Assembly (NCBI RefSeq): GCF_007860105.1
Contig: NZ_SJPU01000001.1
Location: 186,001-250,000, forward strand
Reading direction: 5' to 3'
Source of the DNA: Allorhodopirellula heiligendammensis
GTDB taxonomy: Bacteria > Planctomycetota > Planctomycetia > Pirellulales > Pirellulaceae
DNA: 64,000 nt
How positions within the stretch are numbered: position 1 is the stretch's first letter; each line of letters starts with the position of its first letter. A program made the position numbers and the translations under genes. Positions 36,101-42,299 of the stretch are shown here, one piece after another. The notes beneath the pieces are model-generated. The model had not been told where the DNA came from and made no database searches. It saw only the letters and a program-made list of their open reading frames with translations.

Positions 36101-39100
36101 CATTGAGGCTCTTGGTCACATCGCCGGCGTCAGCCGCTGAGGTAAACTCTGCGCGATAGAGTCGCCGTGAAACATAGTCCGTTCCAACCGGAATCCGCGG
36201 CAGTCCTGCCAATTGAATGCTCGCCCCGGCGAGCGTTTGACCACTTGCGGCCGTCTGCCGAAGAGCCCCGGTGACATTTGTCGCTGCCGATTCGAATCCA
36301 TTGGCGTCAACGTAGGTCATCAGGTACGCCACTGTATTGGTACCCGCAGGCAAGCTGCCTCCGGTCATTACCTGCGTGGATGCCTGGGCCAATGAAGGCC
36401 GAATCCCATCGTTGATCGAGCCACCGGGGGTCCCCGCAATCACTAGATTCTCAGCGATGTAGTGAACGATGCTGATATCATCAAACCGCGCCGCCGCGCT
36501 CAACTGTGTCGGAGGCGAGTTGGGCGTGACAATGGTGCGGATGAACAGACCGTTGATACTGTTGTCCGTCAACACATTGTTTTTAATATCGGGACCGACC
36601 CGGCTGTAGTCCGGAGTGAATGCACCAGCTTGTTGGAACGCCGGCGTCCCGAAGGTCGTCTCGCGGAAACTATCCGGGGCCGCACTGATCGCTGCACTTC
36701 GACTGAGTGTGATTTCATTGAATGAAATGTTCGGACGCAAGTTGATCAATTCAATTGGATTAACCGTCTGCTGCACCGAGTCGACCCGGATATCACTCGC
36801 CCCACCGTATCGAATTTCGGCATGATTGACCGATTGCAGGAAGATCCCTTCATCTTCCAGGTCGCGACGACCTTGAGCTTGATCGACGTCGCGGCGGAAC
36901 ACCAATCCGCCCCAGTCACCGGCTTTCGCCGCAGGTGACGTTCCCGCTCCCGCCTGGTCGGCTTGGCGATCCCGCGTGCTCGTGAAGATCACGCTACCGT
37001 CGTCGTACCCCAGTCCAGCGTCATTGGTATCGCCGAGGATTTTATCGCTGGGGTCGATCGCATTGAAGTCAACCAAGCGGGGAGTCCCCAGAACCTGCAG
37101 GGCACCACCACTGCGATCAATTAGCGAACTACTGCTACCGACACTGACTCGCGCCGAGCGCATTTTGAAGATCGCTGCGGCATCGATCATCGTTGTCACG
37201 CCCGCTGGGATCTCCATGTCCCGGCCGTCTTCACGAACACCGCCGCCGATTTCGTTCACCCCGAATTCGTAGGCAAAATTGTCCCTCTCGGTGGTCAAGT
37301 CTTGATCGGAACCGCCGTTTCCAACGATGCGGACAATGTCTCCTCGCTGCGTGGCGCCAAACGCATTGACCACGGCGGGATTGTTGATGTTGTTGAAGGG
37401 AGCATCCAGACTGCCGTCCGCATTGGTCGCCGCCAGCTTGTCGACGAAAATCATCCGACCAAATGTTTCCACTCCACGGAAATCATTTGAATACTTAATT
37501 GCCCGCTCGCCATCGAGCGTGAGACTCTCACCGGTGACCGATGCCGTCACGCCGGTGGCGTCTTGACGACCGTTGATCGCAGTGGCCAGCAACTCGGCTA
37601 GGTTACCCGCCGGCGAATCATTGCCAGCGGTGTTGCTATAGGTAACCGCAATGTTCCCTGGACGCGGCGAACCGCCTCCAATCGGGATGAACTCATAGGT
37701 GCGTGAATCGCCATTGCTGCCCGTGATCGTGATGGTCTGCCGCGGCGTGATCGCTTGCCCGGCAAGCGTGAAGTGCAGGGTGCGTTGCTCGGGACGAGTC
37801 TGGAACCAAAAATTGTTAACACCCCGCGGCGTGCCGTCGCCGTCGCCATCAAGTGGCGTGCCAGGGACGCCGGCCCGTGAACCATCTTGATCCCGAATCA
37901 CGTCGACTTCATCGACTTGGGGCTCAAACTTGATTCGCAGCTCGTAGTCACCCTGCGTCAAGCCACCAAATCCACTGTCCTTAATCATCGGGTCATAGGT
38001 GTCGTTGCCACTGGCGGCCACACCGATGTAATACACACCCGCACCGAGTGAAGCGTTGAGGAACGAATCTTCACTGAAGTAGTCATCGTTGCGGCTGAGC
38101 TGCTGCAGTCCGCCACCCGACAATACAACGGGACTGGTCCGCAAGTCTTGACCACTGATATCCGTTGAGGGCGAACCCTTCACCAAATTGACATTGAATA
38201 GGCTACTCGCCAACGCGTCACTCTGAATCGCATTGATCAGATCGCTGACCGGAACGCTACTGATGAACCGGCCTCGACGAGGCAGATCTACCAGGATCCC
38301 GTTCTCGATCGGATTGCCATTGATATCCAGAAGCTGTGTCACGCGAACGGCATCGTCGCCCGCAACGCGATCACTCTGAATGAACTCAATTCGCGATCCA
38401 TTCCCCGTCGCTCCCACCTGCACCGCATCGAACTTCAACTGCAGTGACGGCCCAACCTTGAGATCCGTCGTCGCGCCCGCACGCACTTCCTGGAATAACG
38501 TCAGGGTAGTGTCAAGCGAACTGGAGTCGGCCAACCGCTCAGCATAGGTCTCCACACTGAGCTGACCCACACGATCGGCATCGTCCAGGTTGACCTCGAA
38601 CCGATACAGGTCAACATCCACGCTGTCGGGACGATCGATATACTGACCGTGGAGGACATCGATGTTCGATGGGAACACTGGCTCCCAGTTAGGCAACTGG
38701 AAATCATCAATGTTGTCGGGCAGGTAAACCAGGGATCCTTCAGTAGTAGGAACCTGGCTCGGCAATACAATGGGATCGATGGGGTCATTCAGAAACCCGC
38801 GGAACTCTGGGTAGTCCTCATCGAACACCTGATAATTCGGTGAGTTCGGGTTGGTGGTGGGGGCTGTGATCTGAGGTCCGCGGAAGCCATCGCTTGGTCG
38901 CCGCAGCAACGCTTCCTCATTGAACGCGTTGAGCGACATGAGAACCTGAGGAGCCTGATCCGGCGCCGCCAGCAAACCCAGCAAGAAGCCGACTCCAGCA
39001 GCAGCCTTGCGAGTGAAATCCTCGCCATAGTTAAGGCCAAAATTAGCCTGATTGCTGAACACAATCGAAGCGTTGGATGACGCTGCGGTCGCATTGTCAT

Positions 39101-40880
39101 TGATCGCTGGGTCAACCCGCAGTACCGCTTGCAACTGCGGCACCGATGTGAACCGCTGACTGGCAGGCAACAAGGCGCTCGTCAGGTCGCTTCCGGTTTC
39201 ACCCAAGGCAAACGTGATCCCCTGATTCGCGGTTTCCGTGAATTGCACGCCGACCTTGTGACTCCACAACTCCAGCACTTCACGAATACGCTGCTTCTGG
39301 GTGGGCGTGATCTGATTCAACGATGATGTCGAACCGTTCTGAAAATACACGCCTTTGAAGTTGTAAGGAATCTCGGTGATGCCCGCTTGGGTATCCGGAC
39401 CAAAGGCTTCGTTGATATGCTCGATCAACAGCCGATGACCTGGATCCTCATCACCACCCGACAGCTGAATCGAGAGGTCCTTGGGTGAAATTGAGTCACG
39501 AATCACCAAGCTGGTCAGTGCGTCAGACTGCCCAAACGTGCCGATATTCAGCGCAGTGCCTAGCGTGTCGCCCAATCCATAGAGCGTGATCGGATTGGCG
39601 CCGACGAGGTTCTGGGGAAGCGGCAGGCCAGCTGCACCGCCGTTGACGGAAATCGAAATGAGACTACTGATCGCCGCATCCGCTGCGACGAGATTGACGA
39701 GGTCGCTCACCACGGGCGCACTGCCGCCGTAATTGAAAACGATCACGCCATCGGCATCCACCGCAGCCGACAATCCTGCCGTGCCAGTGTTGACGAATCG
39801 GACCTGCTGTCCCGAGGCATCCTCACCAACATTACGCGACACAAAATCAAACGACGCGCCCGTCGAGTTGAGCGGCACGGTTGCCGATGGAGCCGTGACG
39901 AAGTCCGTGGGTGGGACAATCAAATCAGCCCTGGCGTCGACTGCAGTCCCAATACGCAATCGGAACGTACCTCCACCGACCGGCACTCCCGGCAAACTAT
40001 TGATATCAGTATCGAAGATCAATCGCGCCGTGAAAGTGTCCGCATCATAGATCACCTGTTTGGGCTGATAGAGAACGTCGTCGGTCGTACGGACCGTTTC
40101 CTGAGTCAACAGCAACTGATAGAAACGCGGGTTTTCTGCCGAGCGGTCCGTCGGCTGACCGTCTGGCCCATTCTCAGTGAACAGCGGATCTTCGTTGAAA
40201 TAGACCACGACTTCGTCACGGTTCTGCGTCAATGAACCGTCGGCATTGCGGATCACCGGCTGTGGCACGATCGACTCGACCAGCGCCCCAAGATCGAGCT
40301 GGAAATCGATCGTTTCGGTACGCGTTCCAGGCACCGAAGGCTGAATCAACTCGCCTTGCACATTGCGCAGCCCTACGATCCGGGGCGTCGCATTAGGATC
40401 GTCATAACCGTAAATGTTAATCCGATAATTGTCATCGGGCAGCGCATCAGCGAACCGCACGACAACTTCGTTCTCGTTGGGATCGCCCAGCGTCACCAAC
40501 CCAGGCTGAATTGCCACATCGTCGGCGGTGCCGAACGCCCCGTCACGGCCGCTCCGAGTAATTTCGATGGCATCGAGCGTATTGGTATCGATCTGTTGAT
40601 CTTCGTCGAACCGGAACGTCAGCACGCGTGGAGCGACCTGACGGACGTCGCCGTTGTCGATCAACTCACCCTCGTTGGGCTGGATGCCGATCAACTGCGG
40701 CCCGGCCAACAACTGTCGAGGCTCAAGCGTTTCGAGCAAGTGCTGACGCCTCGCCAATCGCGAAGCACCACGGCGATTGCCATCACGCTCGCGACGCCGC
40801 GAGCGCTCAGAACGCTCTGACGAAGAGGAGGGGGCCGATGAAACGGGGGAAGACGATGAGTTTCGCTGACGCGAGGTCAT
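21150..40880 (-). CDS. Giant planctomycete extracellular multidomain protein with dockerin-like C-terminus
   Basis: A complete 6576-residue frame. The N-terminus is Ser/Arg-rich, followed by LEPRQLLAG (about residues 51-60), the planctomycete LEPR-XLL signature, with no classical signal peptide. In order: a metzincin-like domain lacking zinc ligands (residues about 490-700), a PPC-like domain (about 750-800), a 'FVDK...GSLDAPF' beta-helix entry (about 37460), beta-helix blocks with 'GDWSGI' and 'VFTST' type strands (37200-34900), more PPC-like domains, about a dozen 'DG...FEF' modules (mostly 32090-24440), a GEVED domain (24930-24030), cadherin/Ig-like repeats (24000-21800), two dockerin-type EF-hand motifs (DVTGDGFVSAID and DVNGDGFITTVD, about 21800-21573), and a 150-residue Ser/Ala/Asn-rich tail. 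I find no cysteine in the translation. An AAGAAGG ribosome site precedes the ATG. Its job is unknown; the domains suggest adhesion or a secreted scaffold. Confidence 0.93.
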   Translation of the reverse strand: MTSRQRNSSSSPVSSAPSSSSERSERSRRRERDGNRRGASRLARRQHLLETLEPRQLLAGPQLIGIQPNEGELIDNGDVRQVAPRVLTFRFDEDQQIDTNTLDAIEITRSGRDGAFGTADDVAIQPGLVTLGDPNENEVVVRFADALPDDNYRINIYGYDDPNATPRIVGLRNVQGELIQPSVPGTRTETIDFQLDLGALVESIVPQPVIRNADGSLTQNRDEVVVYFNEDPLFTENGPDGQPTDRSAENPRFYQLLLTQETVRTTDDVLYQPKQVIYDADTFTARLIFDTDINSLPGVPVGGGTFRLRIGTAVDARADLIVPPTDFVTAPSATVPLNSTGASFDFVSRNVGEDASGQQVRFVNTGTAGLSAAVDADGVIVFNYGGSAPVVSDLVNLVAADAAISSLISISVNGGAAGLPLPQNLVGANPITLYGLGDTLGTALNIGTFGQSDALTSLVIRDSISPKDLSIQLSGGDEDPGHRLLIEHINEAFGPDTQAGITEIPYNFKGVYFQNGSTSSLNQITPTQKQRIREVLELWSHKVGVQFTETANQGITFALGETGSDLTSALLPASQRFTSVPQLQAVLRVDPAINDNATAASSNASIVFSNQANFGLNYGEDFTRKAAAGVGFLLGLLAAPDQAPQVLMSLNAFNEEALLRRPSDGFRGPQITAPTTNPNSPNYQVFDEDYPEFRGFLNDPIDPIVLPSQVPTTEGSLVYLPDNIDDFQLPNWEPVFPSNIDVLHGQYIDRPDSVDVDLYRFEVNLDDADRVGQLSVETYAERLADSSSLDTTLTLFQEVRAGATTDLKVGPSLQLKFDAVQVGATGNGSRIEFIQSDRVAGDDAVRVTQLLDINGNPIENGILVDLPRRGRFISSVPVSDLINAIQSDALASSLFNVNLVKGSPSTDISGQDLRTSPVVLSGGGLQQLSRNDDYFSEDSFLNASLGAGVYYIGVAASGNDTYDPMIKDSGFGGLTQGDYELRIKFEPQVDEVDVIRDQDGSRAGVPGTPLDGDGDGTPRGVNNFWFQTRPEQRTLHFTLAGQAITPRQTITITGSNGDSRTYEFIPIGGGSPRPGNIAVTYSNTAGNDSPAGNLAELLATAINGRQDATGVTASVTGESLTLDGERAIKYSNDFRGVETFGRMIFVDKLAATNADGSLDAPFNNINNPAVVNAFGATQRGDIVRIVGNGGSDQDLTTERDNFAYEFGVNEIGGGVREDGRDMEIPAGVTTMIDAAAIFKMRSARVSVGSSSSLIDRSGGALQVLGTPRLVDFNAIDPSDKILGDTNDAGLGYDDGSVIFTSTRDRQADQAGAGTSPAAKAGDWGGLVFRRDVDQAQGRRDLEDEGIFLQSVNHAEIRYGGASDIRVDSVQQTVNPIELINLRPNISFNEITLSRSAAISAAPDSFRETTFGTPAFQQAGAFTPDYSRVGPDIKNNVLTDNSINGLFIRTIVTPNSPPTQLSAAARFDDISIVHYIAENLVIAGTPGGSINDGIRPSLAQASTQVMTGGSLPAGTNTVAYLMTYVDANGFESAATNVTGALRQTAASGQTLAGASIQLAGLPRIPVGTDYVSRRLYRAEFTSAADAGDVTKSLNGYRLIADLDGSRSTYTDDGSASEGVLDLNHVGVRGRLDASLVVDPGMVVKLTGARIELGHGTQLLAEGTLARPVIFTSTQDDRYGAGGTFDTNNDAGTVAGSRDAERGDWSGIYAGPNAHVSMDHAVVAYGGGVSLVEGGESHGFAPLELQQAEGRVVNSRFEFNESGQDGSGNPGRGGRLAADASVIFVRGSQPIIVANEFVDNRGATIAIDVDSMTADYLRDTGRQTGGVDTFSDLDDNQGPLIRRNRYEVVPADDDADKQISGLVIRGGELLTESVWDDTDIVHVLNESVTVGNLQSSGGLRLQSRANESLVVKLMGGGTPNSPTLGTGLTATGETSDSAQRIGGTLQIVGLPGAPVVLTSFKDDTVGAGISVDGTQFTDTNGDSYGSRPQSNDWRSILLDQYSNDRNVDFVLEQELATDVAPGINGTVQQAQVLGDLAKDLNTGDENRRLGFEVSGYLSEPTDVDTYSFVGSAGSAVWVDVDNTTFGLDTVVELLDSTGVVLARSDNSQAGDAVATDPSVEGLIGSLQSRADSFTDFDVFGNYVDHGSVNPRDAGFRVVLPGDASGVESRSVYYVRIRSASSNLDDPNAGGSRGNYNVQIRLQEEQEYPGSVVRFADIRYANQGIHLRGLPGESPLMGEAGENEQVNEFGGTVASNDILRSVPLGEDDFAPQNRPQNVGNLLEGKNPVISVAGSLSSSSDIDFYQIDLDASVTTTGQLKNYLSTVFDIDYASGLTRPDTNISVYYDSDGEFGPAQPQLVLFGADSNVAEDQTSPFGDSDDLAERLDRGSISTSDPLIGPVSLPEGSYYVAVSASNQLPSELFNNDIRREPINSVQRLFEDRIDTFVPTGSTSNDSVFGGPRFDQLFDDVEIVGSGFTKSTERGGEFGHGLYGNFDNSNVAQIGRDQILYSEIQGSSVFTSEPYTAVQSIPEGARTPVGALDLSSLQFSLGNNTQIGGAFDYTANVIPHLTIEGGMGGDISDFYQLVVPNNNTRVILDVDEGYNPYQGEDVDDPADQDPGEGYSRDFDSVDVDLVIINAVPAIVTPPGRILNSLPSEGQQGSLGAGYVFNPGDLIGRSRDPFFDGILDAGVYFIGVVNTDTTVAINNGVVEVTSDAADVPISGRYLLHVSVEGQTVDAGLSTNESLFLNRNDEATGNLRSDPFDLTGYVAEDLPRFYFNYLWDSPTDDVSLTITSDQNPTGVTLSNLTNSSLTLNNQFGADFLGDGEWHQQIVDLGGFAGDTGIRFEFEYDGDTTPLPSVDGLFLDDFIVGFAERGETVFNAIPGETSFQSSGFNSGPAGEYQLEARRATTFATPTFNAQQLTASFDTNARHAQEVTLVAPAGSQIADGDTFELSDGKTTQVFEFDTDGVVGFGNQRLPFLSTDTSVEIAMKLRTAINDSTQLDVEAASASGLDTETMTSNRLNLFGIVAGTFQPLSSFTDAPAASDPLGSEMTDDNERRIFMPAVLFDGIGDSNFKRTQGQVIVENNTISDVHAIGIWSEPGDRGTDPEDIRANPDDSFFFGGIFGSQDDIYGLDRTVTDPHPFLQLPPVGNPSLGVARNLPTLNNSVEGGLSTGVVVRNNTIDQAGLSGIKIQGEPRPFVIDATVLQNIAGDADITDILSSPSQIPDGFAMAIDAGGTRVVFEFEDVAGAPTTAGGSGVAGGNGWVDGHVPIYYRHPAATGSYNNVPPSGGARAYGYNSFELMLSIQQSIQGSILVTNDMAELVTATLAVSPTQRNGFFEEFARNAESFPTAAVYLEGVSNIYFTSAYARGGGSRIFVQEANIAEAPQPFARVINNTVYGADGTESLYPDDAAADANDVLSDATVTHVGANHTGPYIQNAAIGYNIPQGLTDQTITFRTVYNDTNVTDSRSAVVGVGTEFPDINSFATDGAPTTTVNANIGITNSAIAIDYLEAGVVEEGDFNGYIFEGDFSNLEQVTVSSASTVGVDVSYTDTQLLVNLTGGQSIAASDQLFLSLVFPERTLPAALAGVADENDVDFYKVELGVGDRLIVDIDTDAGGPDTIIQIFDEFGESQILNVGAPNETRIADNGAAPGYLDPRSTVFTDAGSNRPGAVNDPLNGRDPFVDYTALKTGTYFIGVSSVNNSEYDPNSISGRTGGTTTGEYEIGIQVYAPRQFVMSLDNESESQAIQTGTKAGALVGTTFTITQIPDFAGDWPNFPVSGGIPNTTGNQLTFEFTDSVSSIILGNGNYNIPLIVDQNDGGYRVPDIMSAIANAINGLKEPLTGADVPALPNYENGNGPGGRSGPVTRVTASALGGQDGDNAGIVNLSDPSRRPGISRTTPPLHYFQQNESDFPFGFGHDRQEDLNFTIRPANSLTDGFATTELYVLFNNAAEIELSPEAIAAGLKLTTNDYRSPNNNRVDFAENSDQLIIESGIWVTGGASPTIMNNVLSNLHQSIAVDETNFFGFGKRVQVAGDDYVKPQEVIVNGNVFQYDESRNSEIRFDITWPIDTTSPFDVIDTSLSTDDVVGATNVAVQSDDFNFFIPPGEALLEDAEGNNFLPAAGSKLIDSATNNVGERRAFSAVKSAIGLPASNIIAPDRDVNGILRADNPNFATPGGTGQSVFKDRGSSELADFIGPVAVAINPRDNDAAGLDSDRTTSFIQRGTGTLGDFRIQLVDTGDASNPFTGIGIDDSTLMVAEIPGLRKSGANITVFENDRLLTEGIDYTFSYDATSNTITLIPLAGVWRDDRSYRVALNNRDRSVVIAPDPSEVADGDQIQITDSDGGTVVFEFESGYQLLLPEAPTLIVPSVGTDAGGLRDGDIFQISDGVNESTVFEFDTDGVLLPGSRRISLPTESLVGDDVTLRVGTDSFVFQYVSEGDAATGGAIPVTYNPVDPVEGSIFELYRVIQTTLTNNGINNVFVDVPDDDLSNLIITSETGGPTIAITDKPDAFTAGPAPSPARGVSLRLDSLPAIPTPTDAAGRANYLNQIAESIQTAITQERRKVGEVGELPESRAAAFDIDVEVDRNRVVLGASLGYVVDTSGGGLDQDARTLAFEVPLIGTGANGIKDGDSFTLGNGNIQRSFEFTFDAQLSNSSAIAITLDTSLGDLTGADIAELINVAVTDSGLGLTPTVDGATVYLDLPSAGFANVSAGQLRLVGLARPLLDGDAIRVSRAPEPPSTAIVVNNTFPAGFEVGAINTPLDGTLFTLELREGDQLPELYTFEFDTSDVDPPEVSPGNIAIDVTETIVNENGTTSEFYVSRDELARRISAAIQTRGIDVDPVAQDEFVFLTIPAGQTARIISDFSGVALTDTATFEERQTLEFDLVTDTNPNGDGVTPGNVPVLYSLTDTATQLADKVAEALNVLAGDTDGDGVADNTPAIPGLLPGSDTVAPGQVAVNVDVNDPLTLSVSPSSSLEVRGEPGVSGSSTVQVFGPLLLTMPILGGNSITNGSVFIITDPDGNDVIFQFDIGGVPPAGQAIAGAIIVAYSTADSADVLATNFTASINASTVGLQATVVNGTQISLGRTDRDRVSNTGLPGISGTPAIGIVRGIVGDGEILRIRQGDVSVSYEFDSVDNGGGVQPGNVQVSFQPTSTPGDIAESLAAAIRNNTGGLRFTPGEDGTIYPIAERDENGIPTGAVILNDLPGTQVDTSAAPTLNVIGVPGGAIPITISPLFNAEAVKQVLLRQLNSVNKPGELPTTTLSAEDRGGNTLFVENASIIAGPVDNYYLPAIKDLVGNPLQPNRDDRTTQFTINLSDIALDYGDAPDPVGSIAGRYPTRLNDNGARHIIGNGPMLGTSVDAELDGLSVRTADGDDLTIEVSGGGGVFATSLDAGVVSININPNDVADLTQFDGETFTIDTGAAIATFEFDTDGIFDEDNFAVAVSGAMTKQAIANAIEEAIQLSPLNPASVATVDGPTAGSVVVEVSGDDEDGVTFTSEGNPQGIFNPNLTTSINVVVTGAGVLEGWIDFNADGDWDDPGELVISPDLATDSTVANPAIFGDGTTNRTFNISIPATTPKLPAGQSADTYARFRISRTGTGSPVGLALSGEVEDYLVRLVGGQPPVIGNPNPQYSIPEGGFLQASDDLGNDAFDNNNGLLVGVTTATPGGVQIFADDVGTRDLFGETGQFAGTLTVMANGTFTFAADDDFAGQVVFDARVSDVVPGAPENQLVSTQRVSATITVTPVNDPPTLKVGVNASDVITEITINEDNVLSQADQTSLGPVVFSAADLIDPFYIAGPGSEPQEQVLYFLRAGTDTTAFRTAQGGSLSISADGRTILYTPPADYNGQTPDSFNYTVADRLLSTLPGSIVSQSAAVKGRVEITIDPINDNPRLNNETYQTSERVSASDPALTIPITGSIVVNGQTINGILNNDTAGPPDEVAPPENQTISLVPDQFTSIVNGVVVPYRRTEGGGGQIGQVGSNLVYTPRVNFSGVDRFTYIVRDSLGAESTATATIVVGNVNNPPEFVGVRGEAGQTTLEFQERKQPDETVSFDLTSWFTDADGDVLTFPSPDVGNTSLIQATVNGNMLTLNFTPFGFGSTTLTVKALDPSGLTVSQVIDVNVIGTPDAPIVAGSLQPTVIDEDGVALANLRRQQVDSDGLFFDPDNDTLTYRVRRLGSINNPTAADIAADPLIDSIRFIGDTLQISPKADQSGQVQIEIEAFDGTFVNSYSFDFIVNEVPDAPRGNVTGPDAYSVPVGGSLRITDPSLGLLRNDFDPDPGSTIRIAPGSLTQPVGGTGTVDLLGREDGAFSFTTTTDLNNQPVPGQTDQFTYRLIDDTGRLSNPIQVTITFNQSIYQNPVDQYDVTGDGFVSAIDALRILNLINAREDSSSPFSVSELTTQPPDYYDVNGDGFITTVDVLQVINELNERDTNGVDGSGEPISPSEAFSEMANVNLASAGTDGSAGMQGSFASTQAFASVSTANLGSANFVPVPTDRVARSAVSTIENSSNSLDAILTGGIELQAGGATSAQRAVDVLATGFGASQSDDPAAASQAFDSALMDLFSDESESD

Positions 40881-41721
40881 AGACCGAACCTTCTTGGCAG
40901 AGCGGACGGCAAACTGATAGCGGCAAGCAAGAAAACGCTCGCACCACCAGAGAACCGTTGCACTTGTTGTGGATCTCGAAGTTCTGAAAGGGCTGCGCGC
41001 ACACCGCCAACAAGCTCTGGAAGGGATACCCCCCCTTTTTCAAGCCCGACCGGCCGATGCACACATGGTGCCGAGTATAGTTGGAGCATTCAGAGCCGCA
41101 AATTTTTGCCGCGCTTCTGGACGCCCCCACCATCATCTCAGCGAGCGACCTCACGCCAGACAGCCGACATGATTCCGCGTTCCTTTGGACGCTGCTAAAG
41201 GGGAAAAGTTCCCGATGAACAACAAACGCCCAACGATTAGTTTTCAGCTTTCTTATCCATCCAGGCAAATACCAAAATAGCATTCAGTGGTAAAAAACCC
41301 ACCATTTGGCCAACCTGCGGCGAACTATTCCGCACGACCGATATTGCTGAGGGCAAATCCACCTCATGCAACCGCCGCCCCGCCACGCGGGCAAGTCGAA
41401 AATGCCACTGGAATCCCGGAGCCCTCCTGCCCCCTGAATGGTCGCCTGGGCTGGTCAAACCTCAGCCCCATGGCCTGAACTGCACCGCGCCCTGACCCTG
41501 CTTTTCGATTCTATGCGTGGCGACTGCCAAAACAGCGATTTGAACCGCCAGCGTGTGCGGGCTTCGAAGAATTCGCAGGCCTTAAACTGCCCGTAGGCAG
41601 CAGGCTAACCCGCCTGGTGCGCAGCAATTCCTCGCACCCCAGCGACCGCGCTCGAACACGCGAAACCCGCGCAGCATCCCCGCCAGCAATCGCCTCGACA
41701 ACTTGCCGGGAACTCTCGTTA
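40881..41721. other. Intergenic stretch without a confident gene
   Basis: About 840 bp between the giant gene's start and the end of gatC. It should hold the giant gene's promoter, but I cannot pick a convincing -35/-10 pair. A C7T5 run lies near 41029. Short open frames exist on both strands, including a TTG-initiated 73-codon minus frame at 41237-41458 with a hydrophobic stretch near its C-terminus (GFLPLNAILVFAW). None has a good ribosome site or a family match that I recognise. Confidence 0.5.
40889..40895 (-). promoter_or_regulatory. Shine-Dalgarno site of the 6576-aa giant gene
   Basis: On the minus strand AAGAAGG sits 8 nt before the ATG at 40880, a good match to the anti-SD sequence. 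It supports this start. By contrast the second giant gene has only a weak AAGG 12 nt before its ATG. Confidence 0.6.
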
Positions 41722-42030
41722 CTACGAACTCTTGCCCGTTGCGGCAGTTCCGAGCACGGGGGGAACCAAGAAGAAACCGTCTTGAGCGGCTGGAGCGGAC
41801 CGGGTCGCCGTCTCCGCCGAGAGGCTCGCGCCCGCGACATCGTCGCGGAACCTATTTTGCACATCGAGCGCGCTGGTCATCGGCTCGACACCCTCGGTGT
41901 CAAGCTGGTTAAGTTGCTCGACAAACGCCAGGATCTCGCCGATCTGGGGGCCAAAACTTTCGCGTTCGGCGTCAGTCAGATCGAGCTTGGCGAGGTGGGC
42001 GAGCTTTTCGATATCGACGCTCTGAGACAC
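41722..42030 (-). CDS. gatC: Aspartyl/glutamyl-tRNA amidotransferase subunit C
   Basis: GatC is the small subunit that stabilises GatA and GatB in the complex that converts Glu-tRNA(Gln) or Asp-tRNA(Asn) to the amidated form. The 102-residue product has the family pattern: 'VDIEKLAHLAKLDLTDAE' near the N-terminus, then a helix with 'ILAFVEQLNQLDT' and 'GVEPMTSAL'. The length is normal. The start is GTG at 42030, whose G is also the last base of the rpmB TAG stop (TAGTG), so translation is probably coupled to rpmB. gatA and gatB are not in this window, so the subunit is encoded away from at least one partner or the rest lies elsewhere. Cytoplasmic. Confidence 0.93.
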   Translation of the reverse strand: MSQSVDIEKLAHLAKLDLTDAERESFGPQIGEILAFVEQLNQLDTEGVEPMTSALDVQNRFRDDVAGASLSAETATRSAPAAQDGFFLVPPVLGTAATGKSS

Positions 42031-42299
42031 TATTTGTGAGCGCCGCTGACGTCAAATGGCTTGGTCTTTACCGTCTTGCGGACCTTGCCGCTGCGGATGC
42101 ACTGAACACAAACCCGCACGGTCTTGTTCTGGCCGCTGGGCAACGTGACGTGAATGCGCTGCAGGTTGGGGACAAATTTGCGGCGAGTACAACCAGTAAT
42201 CTTGGTACCGACGCCGCCGAGGTATTTGGCCTTACCGCGGGTTTCGATCCGATTGCCTACATGAACTGTTTTGCCGCACGTTTCGCATTGTCGTGCCAT
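42030..42299 (-). CDS. rpmB: Large ribosomal subunit protein bL28
   Basis: An 89-residue bL28 protein of the 50S subunit. The N-terminus MARQCETCGKTVHVGN and the later 'VRVCVQCIRSGKVRK' supply two CxxC pairs, so this is the zinc-ribbon form. The middle 'RRKFVPNLQ' is typical of the family. I chose the ATG at 42299 rather than the longer frame reaching 42374, because the protein then begins exactly where homologues do and a GGAG lies about 6 nt upstream. It overlaps gatC by one base. Confidence 0.95.
   Translation of the reverse strand: MARQCETCGKTVHVGNRIETRGKAKYLGGVGTKITGCTRRKFVPNLQRIHVTLPSGQNKTVRVCVQCIRSGKVRKTVKTKPFDVSGAHK

Noticed and set aside
21150-40880. Giant gene as a non-ribosomal peptide synthetase or polyketide synthase
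   Set aside because: No condensation, adenylation, ketosynthase or carrier motifs; the repeats are extracellular beta-rich modules.
40807-41283. 158-codon minus frame upstream of the giant gene
   Set aside because: It overlaps the start of the giant gene, has a biased, Cys- and Arg-rich composition unlike its neighbours, and matches no family I know.
41237-41458. 73-codon minus frame with a hydrophobic segment, next to gatC
   Set aside because: TTG start, no ribosome site, and an N-terminal half that reads like random basic sequence. Could be real only if conserved in relatives.
41511-41864. Minus frame of 117 codons overlapping gatC
   Set aside because: It covers the gatC 3' half in another frame; gatC is certain.
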